From contig JAODTK010000554.1 in the NCBI GenBank assembly GCA_026419785.1, forward strand, positions 62,001-126,000: a stretch of 64,000 nucleotides of DNA, given 5' to 3'. The stretch comes from Sclerodactyla briareus. Lineage: Eukaryota > Echinodermata > Holothuroidea > Dendrochirotida > Sclerodactylidae. Position 1 is the stretch's first letter; every line of letters starts with the position of its first letter. The position numbers were made by a program, and so were the translations under genes. Below the pieces are notes generated by a model. That model made no database searches, was not told where the DNA came from, and worked only from the letters and a program-made list of their open reading frames with translations. Below, piece after piece: positions 24,801 to 36,965 of the stretch.

Positions 24801-26564
24801 TATAGTGGTTTTAGGGTTAGGGGTTAGTTTAGGGTTAAGTGTCAGACAATAAGGATATATATTTTTTTTTTATTCAACTAGTTAGAGGTGCGTATTGTCT
24901 CTCCCTCTCTCTCTCTCTTCCTCGGTCGATGCATGTATGTTTCCACAGGTTTTCCATCATTGGTGGGACCTGACTCCAATGTAAACACACGGCCAATCAC
25001 AGAAGTCGTTGCGGAATAATTATGTGTATTAACAGGGCCTATCTCCTTATTGGTACGGATTTATCCGTAGCTCTCACTGAGCCTCCTCCTTGTCATGGCC
25101 CCTATCTACATATTGTTGTCGTACTTAAAGACGCACCCAAATCTCATAATTCTGCTCGTCGCATGGATATGGGTACTAATGACCCATAACGAGGGTTATA
25201 AAGGCCCACTTAGAGAACAGCTCACGAGTGTTCAGTGGGTGTCATGTCATTAGCGGCCGGGCCTCAGACTCAAGAGACCAGATTACCTAGATTATATTAT
25301 TATAGCGAACGCTGATTAGAATCTGCGATGACATAACGGACGCACTTTTCAGTCGCTTCCAGAAATCATGGGACAGTGGAAAGGGTGCTGTTTTTTAATC
25401 GGAATATTCAATTTTAACTGCAATTTATTTGTTTTGCGCTTGAATTCACGAGAATCAGGAGAGCAATATTTGCAGACATGACTACCAATTTCAAATCTCA
25501 ATTAGTAGCAGCCGCCCACACTAAAGTGACCTCGTATGTTCATAAGAGGATGATCAGAACACAACCATCTTACTTGTGCTACTTCACAGAGAACTGGAGA
25601 AAGGAGAACGAAAAGAAGGGTTGTAATTATATTTGATAAATTTAGACCTATCTATATTGAAAAAAATGAGTCTATCGGCATACGACCAATACGTGGTATA
25701 CATGTAATGTCCTTAACTTCCTGACGATTCAGCCTAGATCTATATACGCGGTAATTGGCAATGGCAATCGAGGAGAATTGCGTATATTGCAATAGATGAG
25801 GAATTGATTGAACTGCCGAATCAACGTGAATTGATGCACCTATCTGACCACATTTGATCAGCTTTTAAAACATGTTCAATGAATGATCCAAAAATACATT
25901 CTAGATAGATTCACGCCTTTATATTTCGTTCAACGTGCCAGTAAGCGTACATATTTCAGCTTTATCATATTAACATTCATTCTCAATTCATTGCCTTAGA
26001 AGACGTTCCAAATTTTGAAACTTTTTCATTAGGTGAATCATTATTCATATCTTATTCGTTTCTTAGTGTGTTGTGTATCAGTTGTGTATTTCATCGTCAG
26101 GGGTAAATTTAGCGTTTGGGGCTAACCTAAGTTTTGCTCTTTTGAAGCGTTTGAATGAGAAATAAATATAGGTCATGTAAGTAGAGGAAACAATTGACAA
26201 CTACTTCACAAAAAGTTTAAACTTATTGTTAGTGGTCTAGACACGTAGAACCAACAGCATCGCAAGCCGATGATTTCTTAGACTCCCACCCACAAGTGTG
26301 AAAGCCATACGTTCATGACCTGCTGTGACTTTCAACCGACAGATCGGACGATTAGACTTACAGGAGTAGGTTTTGTGCCGTGCTGACTTACTTTTTGGCA
26401 GAGGATCCCTAACGCGGGCTATGTAGTTCCCAAAGCTGCCCTCCTTTTTTTTCTTTTTCCCTATTTTAAGATGTAAATACTACTATACTAGTAGCCTATT
26501 TTTAACAGGTCATCGGAAGAATACAAAAGGAACACTCGAGTGTTACCGTATTATATGGGGGGCG

Positions 26565-27215
26565 GGGCGTGGTGGCCTTATTGGTTAAGGCGTCGAGCTT
26601 GTAACCCAGGTTGTGGGTCAAGGTTTTGCCCTTGAGCAAGGCACTTCATCCCGCTTGATTCTCTCCGCCCAGGTGTACAAATGGGGACCGTGGGGTATCA
26701 GAACGCAACTTTTTTTTTTTTTTTTTATGGTAGGCCTATACTTGCCGAGCAGAGGATCGTTCCTGTTCAAGGCCCAGCAAGGATGCAGACCTGAACGCAC
26801 CTATTGTTCATCACTACGAATCCCTCACCAAGTACACGGAATAAGGTAATGCCTCTTTTGCGGTCCCTAATATGGGGGTGGGGGTAATCACACCGCGGCA
26901 ACTTGCAAATGCCTAACCCTCGTTTGTCCCTGCTCCAATCCCCTGTGCTGAGGCGTCCACGCTAAGGCACAGGTACCATTTTTAAAATCTTTAGTATGAC
27001 CCAACCGTGATTCGAACCCCGGTCTCCCGGGTGGAAGGGCCACTCTAACCAACTGTGCCAACCACTCGGTTTATTCCAATGACGCTGAAATAGCTGCCGC
27101 GATAGTGACTCTCTGGATCGACGGAGTGGCGTGACTGGTTCCTATGATCGGGGTAATGTCTGTAAAACGCTTTGAACCCTTCGGTGGTGAAGCGCTAAAT
27201 AAAGATTTGACATAA
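26565..27215 (+). repeat. tRNA-derived SINE (family A), interrupted by another SINE
   Basis: The head at 26570-26640 is tRNA-like. The A-box region TGGCCTTATTGGTTAAGGCG is followed by GCTTGTAACCC, then the B-box region GTGGGTCAAGG (normally GGGTTCGAA). CCCTTGAGCAAGGCACTTCA follows, a word common to many deuterostome SINEs. A poly-T tract lies at 26711-26726. The tail at 27165-27210 (AAAACGCTTTGAACC...GAAGCGCTAAATAAA) is the characteristic 3' end of such elements. A minus-strand SINE of another family lies between head and tail. Confidence 0.75.
26910..27070 (-). repeat. tRNA-derived SINE (family B), nested
   Basis: On the minus strand CCGAGTGGTTGGCACAGTTG and GTTAGAGTGGCCC form the A-box half, and CCGGGGTTCGAATCACGG the B box. 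GGTACCTGTGCC and CTCAGCACAGGGGATTGGAG follow. It shares its second half with the copy at 9786-9905. It sits inside the family A SINE, so it inserted later. Confidence 0.7.
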
Positions 27216-27576
27216 TCCTTATTAAATTAGATAGACGAAATACTCAAGTAGCCGTCTACGATAGATCATCCGAAATACCATTTTGTGAGCAGAATAGTGA
27301 TGAAGATTGGGACGTCAGTGTGCATGTATACATTCTAAACATCACTCCCCGACAAACTGGGCACATGGGCTTGATTTTCAGATGTGAATTTAATTTGTGG
27401 TTAAATACTCCTTGGTTCTCACATACCTACGTTACGAGCAGAGACGAAACCAAGTATCGGAAGCTGTACAGGAACTGGGGAGGGGAGGGTCGAGAAGGAG
27501 AGGGGCGATGTTGGCCCCGGGCAGGAAACAGCAACGCAAATGCGAAATATGTTTGTCCTATCCAGCTGGGGGTATT

Positions 27577-27745
27577 GGACTGTACACTCTAAAAATAATC
27601 TGGGTCAGATTGACCAGCATTTGATCAGGGGGAAAACTGAATCAAATACCTGGATCGAAGTTTAGACCCATGTTAAGTTTTATCAAAATTATGTCGAATT
27701 TGACCGAGCGTTTTGTCGCCGGGTTCCCGATTGACCCAGATCTAG
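27577..27745. mobile_element. GGGTCA-rich MITE-like element
   Basis: It starts CACTCTAAAAATAATCTGGG directly after GTA, the same end word as the MITE at 15674. The right side has ATTGACCCAGAT, which is complementary to the left AATCTGGGTCAGAT region, but the last bases of the right end are lost. The interior is rich in GACC/GGTC words. Confidence 0.5.
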
Positions 27746-30700
27746 GCTGCTCGCACCTGTGCCCTCTCAGGGAGGCCCTTAAATATCGTGTTTTATTCGC
27801 AGTTCACCAGTGATTCCATCAAAAATTGGGATGGGCCCACATAAGTGTTTGCTACCTTTGATCAACGGTAGTCCCATTTGCCCATTTGGGGACTCGTGTG
27901 CCCCAGCTCAGGTTAGCCATAGCCAATTCATTTCACAACGTTATTCGCAGTTACTGCAGAATTAAGAAAGGAATTTATGATTCGGTCTAGTGAATCCAGA
28001 ATGGTGTCACAGTTTCACCTCAAGTGCTACTTCATCATGTACAGTATTGCTGACTTTAGGACCACTCACCAAGCTAACGGGGTTGTTTGTGGTGTTGCTG
28101 ATTGTCACAATACTTCAGAGAACAAGCGGAATTAGTTCTCACCGCCGACCACTTCTCTTTTAAAAGAGCCTATATAGATTACATATAAAGTTACAGCCCA
28201 TGTGTTCGACCAGACTGTCAAAGCTGAGGGGTGGGGGGGGGGGGAGGAGAAATCTGTACTGCCATTATATATGGAGTTGAATACAACAGGAAAATATCCA
28301 GGTTGCATCTGGGCGCGAAGTGCCTCAACAACCATTGGCCGTACAAACGACTGGAAAAAAAGATGAGAAAGAGGCTTGGAAATTAGTCACATATAGGTAT
28401 ATTGCACCAATCTGCATCTCAGCTCTTTAACATAAGCGAACAATTCTAGAGAAGAAAAAAAAAAACAGGGGAACCGCATTTCCTTATACCTCTCCCCGGA
28501 CCCTACTATCCCTAGCCCTGGGACATGTGGGATGTAAAGGCTATGCAATTAAAGGACGCAATTGAAAAGAATGATTTTCTTTTGGCAAGGCTGAAGTACG
28601 CCATACTAGGGCCGACGGTAATTCACTTTTCAACTATCACATTGACCTGTTGACTACCATACCACACGGTCACATTTAGCGCCAAATTTCGGGGATATAG
28701 GCCTAGTGGAAAATCTGAAATGCTAAATGAGAGCCTCAAAATTTTAAAGGTTAACGTAGCGTTGTAGTAGCGTTCGAATAACGTTGATATATGTACCGTT
28801 ACTGTTAGAAGACAACTGCAGGGTTGATTTATAAAGCGGCTAATATAATAGCTGGATGAAAAACTGATGCGTCAGTCAACTGAAGTTCATGGACTTTCCG
28901 TTTTACAGAGTTATAGTCCTTTTGAAGTTGGTGTATTGTGAAGTATGTGTATTGCGCAAGATCAAAAGGCATCCCGTCTGCAATAAATAAATTCATACTT
29001 GCACAACCCTGCCAACATTCTCTGTTTTTTATTGAAATTCAAATATTTAATCACTTCGAAAAGCATTTAGTCTATGGGCGAGTATTGCTGTCGAGGTTGG
29101 TAGGTGTTGCTGGTTACTTCAGGTGGCAGAAAGACAACAGAACTTGTTGCTAAATGTTGACTTTTCAACAAAATGAAACAATGAAATGCCTAACATATTG
29201 TCCGTGTTGTCCATGTGAGACGTCATGCGTTATTGCGCAGATTGGGTTCTCCCCAATTTGTATCTGCTTATGGCTCAAACTTTGAGGGTCAATAACCCCA
29301 CGTAGGAACATCGTATTGAAATGGGGTTTGGACCTATAGATAGAGTTTCACATTCTCCACGATACCGCTGTTGTATCCAAGCCTGCAGTTGTCTTTTAAC
29401 TATAGAGAATGTCAACTCTCAACTTCTCAAGGACCTTTTGCGAGTCCATATTCCTACGTCCTCTGAACGTACGTAAGTATGCGAGTATATATGTTTACTC
29501 CTTCAGTCCTTGGTGCCAACCACGGTATCCTAATCTGTGGGGATGATCGAACATGACAAAAACAAAATACAAACAAACAAACTTATTCGGAGTTATATCG
29601 AGATCCAGCCACTTTTTACTCGTTGTGCTGTCACTCTCGATCAGTCAGTAGAGTCATCTGTAATTTCAATCTTGGATAGAGTGAAAATAATTAGGAGTGT
29701 TTTCCCTCTATGCCGGCTATTTAGAGAGGGTAAATACTGATTTGAAGTGACAACGCCATGCATTGAGAGAGTTTCCAAGGTTCACCCCGACAACCCCCTC
29801 CCTTAGTGACCCAAATGAAAGTCCCTAGATATTTTGGCAACTGTTTTGACCTTTATATTGCAGCTTCGCCATGGGGAAGGTTTGCGGGGGCGCCCGACCT
29901 GAACCCCCAAAACAAATCTCTCCCTACGTTACTGCGATGACTATACTGCTCTGTTCACCCGAATTTCGGAGAATGATCACGATCCCCGTCTTTTCGGACA
30001 CTCCAATGGGAATCATGGCGCGTTTACCGGGGTTACGTCCATGCCACGGCGGTTCTCTCCGAACTGCCCTCCCCATGCCCCCCCCCCCCCCCCAGTGCCT
30101 ATTAAGGTTGATATCCTCTCACGGGTAATAGGTATTAACACTCCCATGTAGATATTCAATATGGACAGTGGGTGTGTTGAGACATAATAGAACGCACCCC
30201 CCACGTATACGCTAATACCTCGTTAGGAATCCCCAACTCCCCTACAGAGGAATTCCACTGGTCGGGTCTATTTCCTTAGAAAAGAATTAACCATCCAGTC
30301 ATGACTGGGAGCCGTTCGGTCCTTCCACTTTCCCATGCAGTTAAAGCTCGCAAGCTGCAAGCTATAACTTGTCAATGATAGTGGGGCTTGGCTTACCCCC
30401 GAACCGTAGTCGGGGGTACTATAGGGACAGAAACATACAGATTAGGGGGCGATTATTTTAGCTTAGAGTATATACCGTACCTGTGGTAAAGTACGTACCT
30501 GTGACAGAGCGCTGGTGTCATCGGACGTGCAACCTTTTACGGGCGATTTCAACTGTCCGACTTATAGGGTACTGAATAAAGACCTCTAATGGCCCTAATA
30601 TTATTTCCAAAAGGCGATTTTAAACGACAAGGAAAACAAATAGGTAAACAGGGGTCCCTGCCGCTCCGACCACCACGCGGTAGACCAGTTCTGGGGGCCA

Positions 30701-32234
30701 CTGCGGGTAAATACCTGTCGTAAACCCCCAGAGCATATTTTCGAGGAGATAGAATTCTTTCTGCCTCCTAGTTTGAATGATTTGTAGCTGGTGAAGCCGC
30801 ATAAGGTCTAATATTCCTCGATACCCTCCAAAAGAAGAATGTAGAAAGCGATTACTGTGAATACCCAGGTTAAAAGTGTACACTGCCGAATACTGAGTGG
30901 TATATTTTATATTGGCCTGTGAGCAAAAACCGTCACACAGAAATTCACAATATTGCAGCCCCGCATGCAAAAAAGGATCTCGGGCTTCTTTAATAGTTAA
31001 AAAGAAAAACAAACCAGGGTGGGGGGGGGGGGTTGTAAGGCCGTCTTTTGTACGTATGTGACACACATGTACAGATAAGGAGAGGGGAGGGCTGTAAACT
31101 GGTATGTATTCACTGTGGGATATAGTATCGCAACAATTGTGTGTGCATGGATATTGAAGTTCCATTCACCCTTCGAAATATTCGAGAAAAAAAAGCACCA
31201 ATGGATTGAACTGAATGGCCATCGTTGGAACCCTCAGTATAAGAATTCAGTCAATATGAGTAACCTAAAACCCCCACCATGGAACTCTAACGGGGGTACA
31301 GGGGCGCGACTTCTGAATTTTACCATATGTATCCGCGAACCACGTATGTTACTGACGCTAATAGGGGATGGGAATGGGGAAAATCCTCACTATCCCTTTC
31401 GGCGATTAAATGCAATTTAGGGGCCCCTATAAGCTAGACACATGCTGTTGCAATATTTGGTAAACAACAGCTGTTAAACGTTAAATGAAACAGTAAAAAG
31501 AGTGGTTTTATGATAATAAAAAAAATGTATTAGTTCACACGGTCAGAGGGCAAATCTGGACCCCAAAACCCCCTCCGTTGGTTACGCCACCGACCGCATA
31601 TGATGGTAATTCAGCACCAATTAAAATTTTGTAATAAAAAGTAAGTATCAAAGTTTTAATAACATTAATGTTGGATGTGCCCCACTTTACAGGTGACTAC
31701 TTTTGTTTATCGCCCATTTATATTAATATGACACACCCCGATAAAAGGAATATCAAAATTACACCCCGTGCAATCACGAAGTGCACTAATGGTGCATGGT
31801 ATTTCTTGGAAACCAGCTCTCACAGCGGTCATCGAGTAGCTTTGGTCCTCATGGGTTCGGTGCGCTCGTTCACAAACCCCATGAACCGTAGGCTGCGTGC
31901 GATTGGGTTCGAGCTTGAGGGGGGCCCAAAGCTCGCCACTTGCCAGGAGGCGTTGTATTTTTGTTGGGATGATGTGGTTAGATGAGTCCTACCACTTACT
32001 AACCCCATTATTCGCTCCACAGTTATTCCCATTGACGTTTATCTTCAGAGACATTCGGTCACATTTCAACCTCTACTCAGTGAGGAACCAGCTGGTCAGA
32101 GGGCGTTTGTTTACACGTACTTGTCATCACTTCCAAAAGGCTGTTAGAATTCTGCTGCTATTTGGAGATGATTTCAGTATTGTACGAAGTATGGTTTTTG
32201 GGATATTCTGGTACTGAGCTAATCATAAGTCATG

Positions 32235-32700
32235 CGCCAATACGCCTTTGAGATATTCGAAAAATATGAACATCAATGATAACAAAAAATCAAGTGACAC
32301 CATTCGATAACCTCAGTAATTCATAAGTAATCTTGGAAAAAATGGTGATCAAAGTTCCATTCAGCCTTTATTCCATGTCCCCCTCTCCAACCACGAAGCT
32401 TCAATACGTGATAATCCATTGTATTGACTGATACAAGACCTCAATTGAAAAAAGAATCCGTTGAAACAAAAGTATTAGGTAAAAATTGTAATTTTGTCGT
32501 GATCGCCCTGTGCGAAACCATATACATTTGTTTGCGGCCCGCCGGCTTTTTTGAAAATCCGTGGATCTGATCATCATTTTCTCCAAGAATCGGAATGATT
32601 TGAATGCTGTAACTCTAACGCAAATATCCCGAAAGGCCGGCTGGCCGCGAAAGTTGGATATGATATTCCACAGGGATCTATTCCATCTGATTTTCTCGTT
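32235..32700. repeat. Inverted pair of a dispersed repeat (ATTCGAG family)
   Basis: 32235-32375 matches the minus orientation of the family (GCCTTTGAGATATTCG, CATCAATGATA). 32462-32700 matches the plus orientation, shared words being TTGAAAC, TTGTAATTT, GCCGGCTTTTTT and GGAATGATTTGAATGCTG. The plus part aligns with 38740-39005 and with the reverse of 48537-48815. A shorter minus fragment sits at 31150-31185. Confidence 0.5.
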
Positions 32701-33961
32701 TCAACAGATGCATCACTTCTTTACAGCTCATGTATCAATCTCACGAGAGTGTTGTTTCTTCGTGAAGGGAAGAAAGAAATATGAAGTAAAGGCGGATGAG
32801 CGAAGTTTTCAGTTTCGTTAACGCTGATTCGCCAATAGGCCTATATTGCCATGATTTTCCGTTTTCGAATTGGCTGTGTTAGGTTTTCACCGTAAATAGC
32901 AGAATGGTGGAACGCCTTACTTAATAAGTAAATAGCGCCCTCTCTTTGCAATCTGTGCCTCGACTTGTCGCAATCGACACACTGCCATGCGTAACATGTT
33001 ATTCTTCATAAAAGACTGTTCAATGAGCCAATAAACGATGAGAATGATTGGCTTATACTGATCCAGATTCCTCTTTATTTTTTCTATTCGTTTTGCATCA
33101 TCGTTTAGAGGAAAGAAAGTTAACTGGTTTGAATGCAATGCTGGTATTTTGATCACATGATAGGTCTACTTTAAAAAATCACATTTTCTAGCTAGTCGCA
33201 GCTCAGCTGTTGTTTGTCAACCGCCTGGAAGTGAACGCGACGCGACGCCACCCCCTGTTTAAAATGGGGAAACCTTGTGAGGAGTGACTTTGTGAAGAGT
33301 AGCGACGCCGTATTTTGCGCCCTATTGGGAAGTCCCCCGGGGGACACGAAAATGGGCGTACATGCAAATAGTGCGTCTGAATCACAAGCTAGAAGTGCGT
33401 GCTGTATCTCACATGTGTGGCAAGTCACTGATGATCAGGGTAATATTTGAGAAGCGCTCTGATGCATGTCTTCGACGTCCAAAGCGATATATAAAGAACA
33501 AATATTATATTAAATATTATTTAGCCCTTTCAGCGGGAATCCCCTTCTGCCCTTCAGAAACTGAGGCAGTTCGCTTCCGGAAAAAAGTGGTCTACACATC
33601 ACTCCCACTGCATCTCTGTAATACCAGACTGACAGACTATGATAAAGACTAATTGACAGTTGGAACAAATTGTGTTTTCACATTCAGAGACAATGTGAAG
33701 AAATAATACGAACGTATAATGACACCAACATAACGTGGGGGGGGGGGGGGAGGGTGGGGGTTAGTTTGAGGAAACAGGCCAGAAGAAGTAATACAGAGTA
33801 TGAGCAGTTTGATTCAATTGTCCGACTGATTCAGGATCCGGGAACTTTGGGCAGGAAACGAGCATAATTCGGGAACAAAATATGTGAAACTCGGACAGAA
33901 TTGAAGCAGAAATGTAAAGGTTACTTGATGATTCTATTGACTGTCCGATTTCTTCATTCAA

Positions 33962-34130
33962 ATGTCAGAGTTGGACCAGAATAGTATCAACCTCAAACTT
34001 TTGATTAAATTTGACCCAAATCGGATCAAATCACCCCAACATGGGTCAAACGTTGACCCAGATATTGATTTGGGTGCCTCCTGACCCAATTCTGGGTCGT
34101 TTTGACCCACATATGATTTCACAGCGTGCC
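33962..34130. mobile_element. GGGTCAA/TTGACCC-rich MITE-like segment
   Basis: TTTGACCC, GGGTCAAACGTTGACCCAG, GACCCAATTCTGGGTC and TTTGACCCAC recur within about 170 bases, giving many internal inverted pairs. It resembles the interior of the element at 27577-27745. Ends are not clearly defined. Confidence 0.4.
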
Positions 34131-35074
34131 CCCAAATGGGAAGTGCTTTGTTAGCCTCTGTGCTTTTATTGGTACTTCATTCACAAAAAGGGGCCCATTG
34201 ATCAGTTCGATCAGTGATTACAGTATTTGCAAAACAGACATGACATTCATTCAAAACTAGATGAGTTGTCTCTTCGGGTTAAAAAAAAGTATTCAAAGGG
34301 TTTCACAACACTGGGTAACTGGCACACCTATCCCGGGTGTTGTGTTAGAAATTACACAGCATTGTGTAAACGTTGTGTGAACATTTCACAAATTGTGCAG
34401 ATTTTACCGATGATTGTGGTAATTTCCTACACAACAAAGTGATAGATTGGCTAGTTTTTCACCAACATATTTATGAGTGCGGCTCCAACAGATTTCTGTT
34501 TTTTTTATCTGTCTAGTATTACGTCTATGCTAAATGCTAAGGCCATTGCCGGTTCACAAATGACTCGAATACTGAACAAGTCGCTCGTATTTCAGTCAAA
34601 CGAATGATAAACACACTTTGAGAAATCAATATAAGATATGGCTCATCTTTCATTTGATTTACTTACCAGCAAAACGAATTAGAAAGTCATGTAACAATTA
34701 TAGTATTATTCTAGTGAAGGAGATGAAAAAAACACACAGCACTTGTACTCAGTATATATAGACCTCAGAAAAGGAGAAAAATGTACTGAAAAAGTTATCC
34801 GCATCCACAAATCCACCCTCGTTGAAGCTAATCAGTAGATAACAGCAAAGATATATTTATTACAACAATTAGAGTTAGTATAACAAGTTCGAGCATTCTC
34901 GCCTGCCAGTGCTCCGGACTTTGTCCGACTTTTCCATTGTTTGCTGCCAGAATTTTCGATCTCGACGTCAACCGTGCTCTTGCGGGCTCATAATAAATGC
35001 TGCCACAGCCTGCTGGTGACTGGCGTTAGCTTTCCAAGCCATTTAAGCTCTCATTATATCTTATTCGTCTGAAG

Positions 35075-35255
35075 GTTCAGAACTTGGTCACAACGGGTTT
35101 CTCTTCCATTCACCATTCCGGAAGCCGAAAAGAATACGGACCGCCTTCTCACCATCGCAGCTCCTACGACTTGAACAAGCCTTCGAAAAGAATCATTACG
35201 TAGTCGGGGCAGAGAGAAAGCAGCTTGCAGCAAGTCTAAACCTCACAGAACACAA
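35075..35255 (+). CDS. Emx: Emx exon 2 (homeodomain residues 1-44)
   Basis: The split Gly codon from exon 1 is completed by the first two bases. The exon then reads a short linker ending [18 protein letters not shown], like vertebrate [19 protein letters not shown], and continues [35 protein letters not shown]. This is the Emx homeodomain N-arm, helix 1, helix 2 and the start of helix 3, nearly identical to vertebrate Emx. Core residues F8, L16 and F20 are present. The last codons read LTEH then AA|GTAAGT, whereas the family has LTETQ. One extra A in the AA run at about 35250 would give LTETQ exactly and a phase-0 junction, so a one-base homopolymer contraction is likely. Length is 181 bases as given, 182 if corrected. 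The acceptor follows TTATTCGTCTGAAG. Confidence 0.95.
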
Positions 35256-36439
35256 GTAAGTACTATATTGGACGGCAGAAATAAATGTGCTCCAAATCGA
35301 TAATGGATTAGATTCTTCAAATCATAAAAAGGAATGATAACTGAGAATTAAGCCAATGGGCAGTCTAACAATTCTCTGATCAGAGCTGAAAATGTAATTC
35401 TTCCACATGTTCACCTAGCAAACGGTACAGGAATCGTATGAGAGGGAGGGGGATGTAATTGACCTGAACCTATTCAATACTTAGCTTACCTCCACTTAGC
35501 TGTACTTTTCAGTGAATTTCAAAATCAATTTACAACGCTCAGGTGATTCCATATCAGCTTATGTTGCTCTCTGATGGGACCAGAACATTACTGATGAAGT
35601 GACACGTACCTTACCCTGATCAGTATCGGCCATTTAAGAAATAACTATTCGTTAAACTTCTTTCCGAACCAATTCATTGCATTTTGCTACTTTTCTTCAT
35701 GCATTTCATACTTCATGATATTTCATACTAAATTATTAACGCCTCCGTTTTTGTTTGCTCCTGTTTTGAAGGGGCCGAGAAATAAATCATACTTATATTC
35801 TTTATCACCCCTTGAGGTAATTTATACCTAATTTTTAAAACCCCATTCGCACGGAAGGTGGCAAAACGAATTTGAAACTGACTTAAGTTACTTGCTGATA
35901 TCGTCCGCATCTAACCATAACTGGCGGCCATATTTACGGTTTCTTTAAGTTTATTCCCGTATGTCACGGACTTTATAGCACAACACTTCTGCGGTGATCT
36001 GTGAATCTATGGCTGACAGAGAGCAGCTATTACCTTCGAAAAATCTGTTAAAATTCCCCTCCCCGATCACTTTTCCATAGCAAGATTCTTGCCTCTTGAC
36101 CTGCAGCTTTCAATTTCACCCCCTTGCTTGTCATACTTCATCCTTCTCCCGAAGAATAGGAAGCCTCCTTGTTTAAGTTAACTACTGTTATCTATCGAAT
36201 AATTTGTTTTAAGTGCGCCCTACTAAATCAACAATTTAACTTGCATACTGGTCCGCCGAGGCTGATTTTATTTCCCGAGATCGTGTGGCGAGATCTAAAC
36301 TCCCGTGGCCCCTGCAAGCTAATTATATCGATCTATTTCTTACTATATAGTGTTTTTTCCCCCCTGACGAGACCGTATCCTCTTCGTCGAGTTAAATAGA
36401 ATGAGAATAAAGAGAAGTGAAGGGGAAAACCAGCGGAAC

Positions 36440-36740
36440 CCAAGCAAAACCTACATCCGGCTGCTATTCGACCAAATTTGCGGACTATAATCTAAGAAAT
36501 CTGACCCTATAATTGGGAAATTTACCCCATTAACCAAATTGGTATATTAGTTGTTATCTGCTGATAAATGCGCGCTGACGGAAGTTAATTAGGGGCGTCG
36601 TAATTAAATTTGGCAAGAACCTTAGAAAATAGATTTCGCTGTTTATCGTCCATGGATTTTCACCATGGAGGCGTCATCGGTTGATCGAGGTATAGTACCT
36701 TTTGCGGGAAATCGTTTAGAGGGAATAATGGCGATAATTT
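36440..36740. promoter_or_regulatory. Candidate regulatory block in Emx intron 2
   Basis: A repeat-free stretch about 1.2 kb after exon 2 with two homeodomain-type TAATTA sites 15 bases apart (36586-36591, 36601-36606) and an Otx-type TAATCT at 36488-36493. Emx genes elsewhere are regulated by Otx and by homeodomain factors, so an enhancer is plausible. Short motifs alone prove little in AT-rich DNA. Confidence 0.25.
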
Positions 36741-36837
36741 CAGACGTTCTTTTGCGACCCGTCTACTGACGATTATGCATTCGGACAATTTGCAACGAGA
36801 ACAGAGCCATCAGTATGCAGGGTTGTGCTCGACCCAC

Positions 36838-36965
36838 GAATGCCGGTGTTCGCTCCGACACCGGTGTCGACACCCCTTACACTTTGTATGCAAATCTGTT
36901 GGAGGGCCGGTGTTGGTGTCGGAACTTTTGGTGTCGTGGCATGCACAATCACCCCTGGTATAGAT
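36838..36965. repeat. Degenerate GGTGTC hexamer tract, copy 2
   Basis: CCGGTGTTCGCTCCGACACC, GGTGTCGACACC and CCGGTGTTGGTGTCGG, then a shared flank GCATGCACAATCACCCCTGG that matches the flank of copy 1 at about 10580. It lies within Emx intron 2. Confidence 0.5.

Larger units (their letters stand above)
19663..35074 (+). other. Emx intron 1 (about 15.4 kb)
   Basis: Donor GTAAGC at 19663; acceptor after a pyrimidine-rich stretch, ending in GAAG at 35074. No coding exon of another gene is recognisable on either strand. It holds a TAA microsatellite (21768-21819), a CT tract (about 24898-24920), poly-C or poly-G tracts near 24680, 28230, 30080, 31025 and 33740, a SINE interrupted by a second SINE (26565-27215), two GGGTCAA-rich MITE-like segments (27577-27745 and 33962-34130), a 34303-34440 segment full of TTGTGT/ACACAA words, and an inverted pair of a dispersed repeat (32235-32700). 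The rest (19663-21700, 21900-26500, 27800-32200, 32700-33900, 34450-35070) shows nothing I can name. Confidence 0.85.

Noticed and set aside
30620..31165. 181-residue open frame on the minus strand, one of the longest in the window
   Set aside because: No motif or family resemblance, runs through a homopolymer tract (about 31021-31032), and no splice or promoter context. Most likely chance within Emx intron 1.
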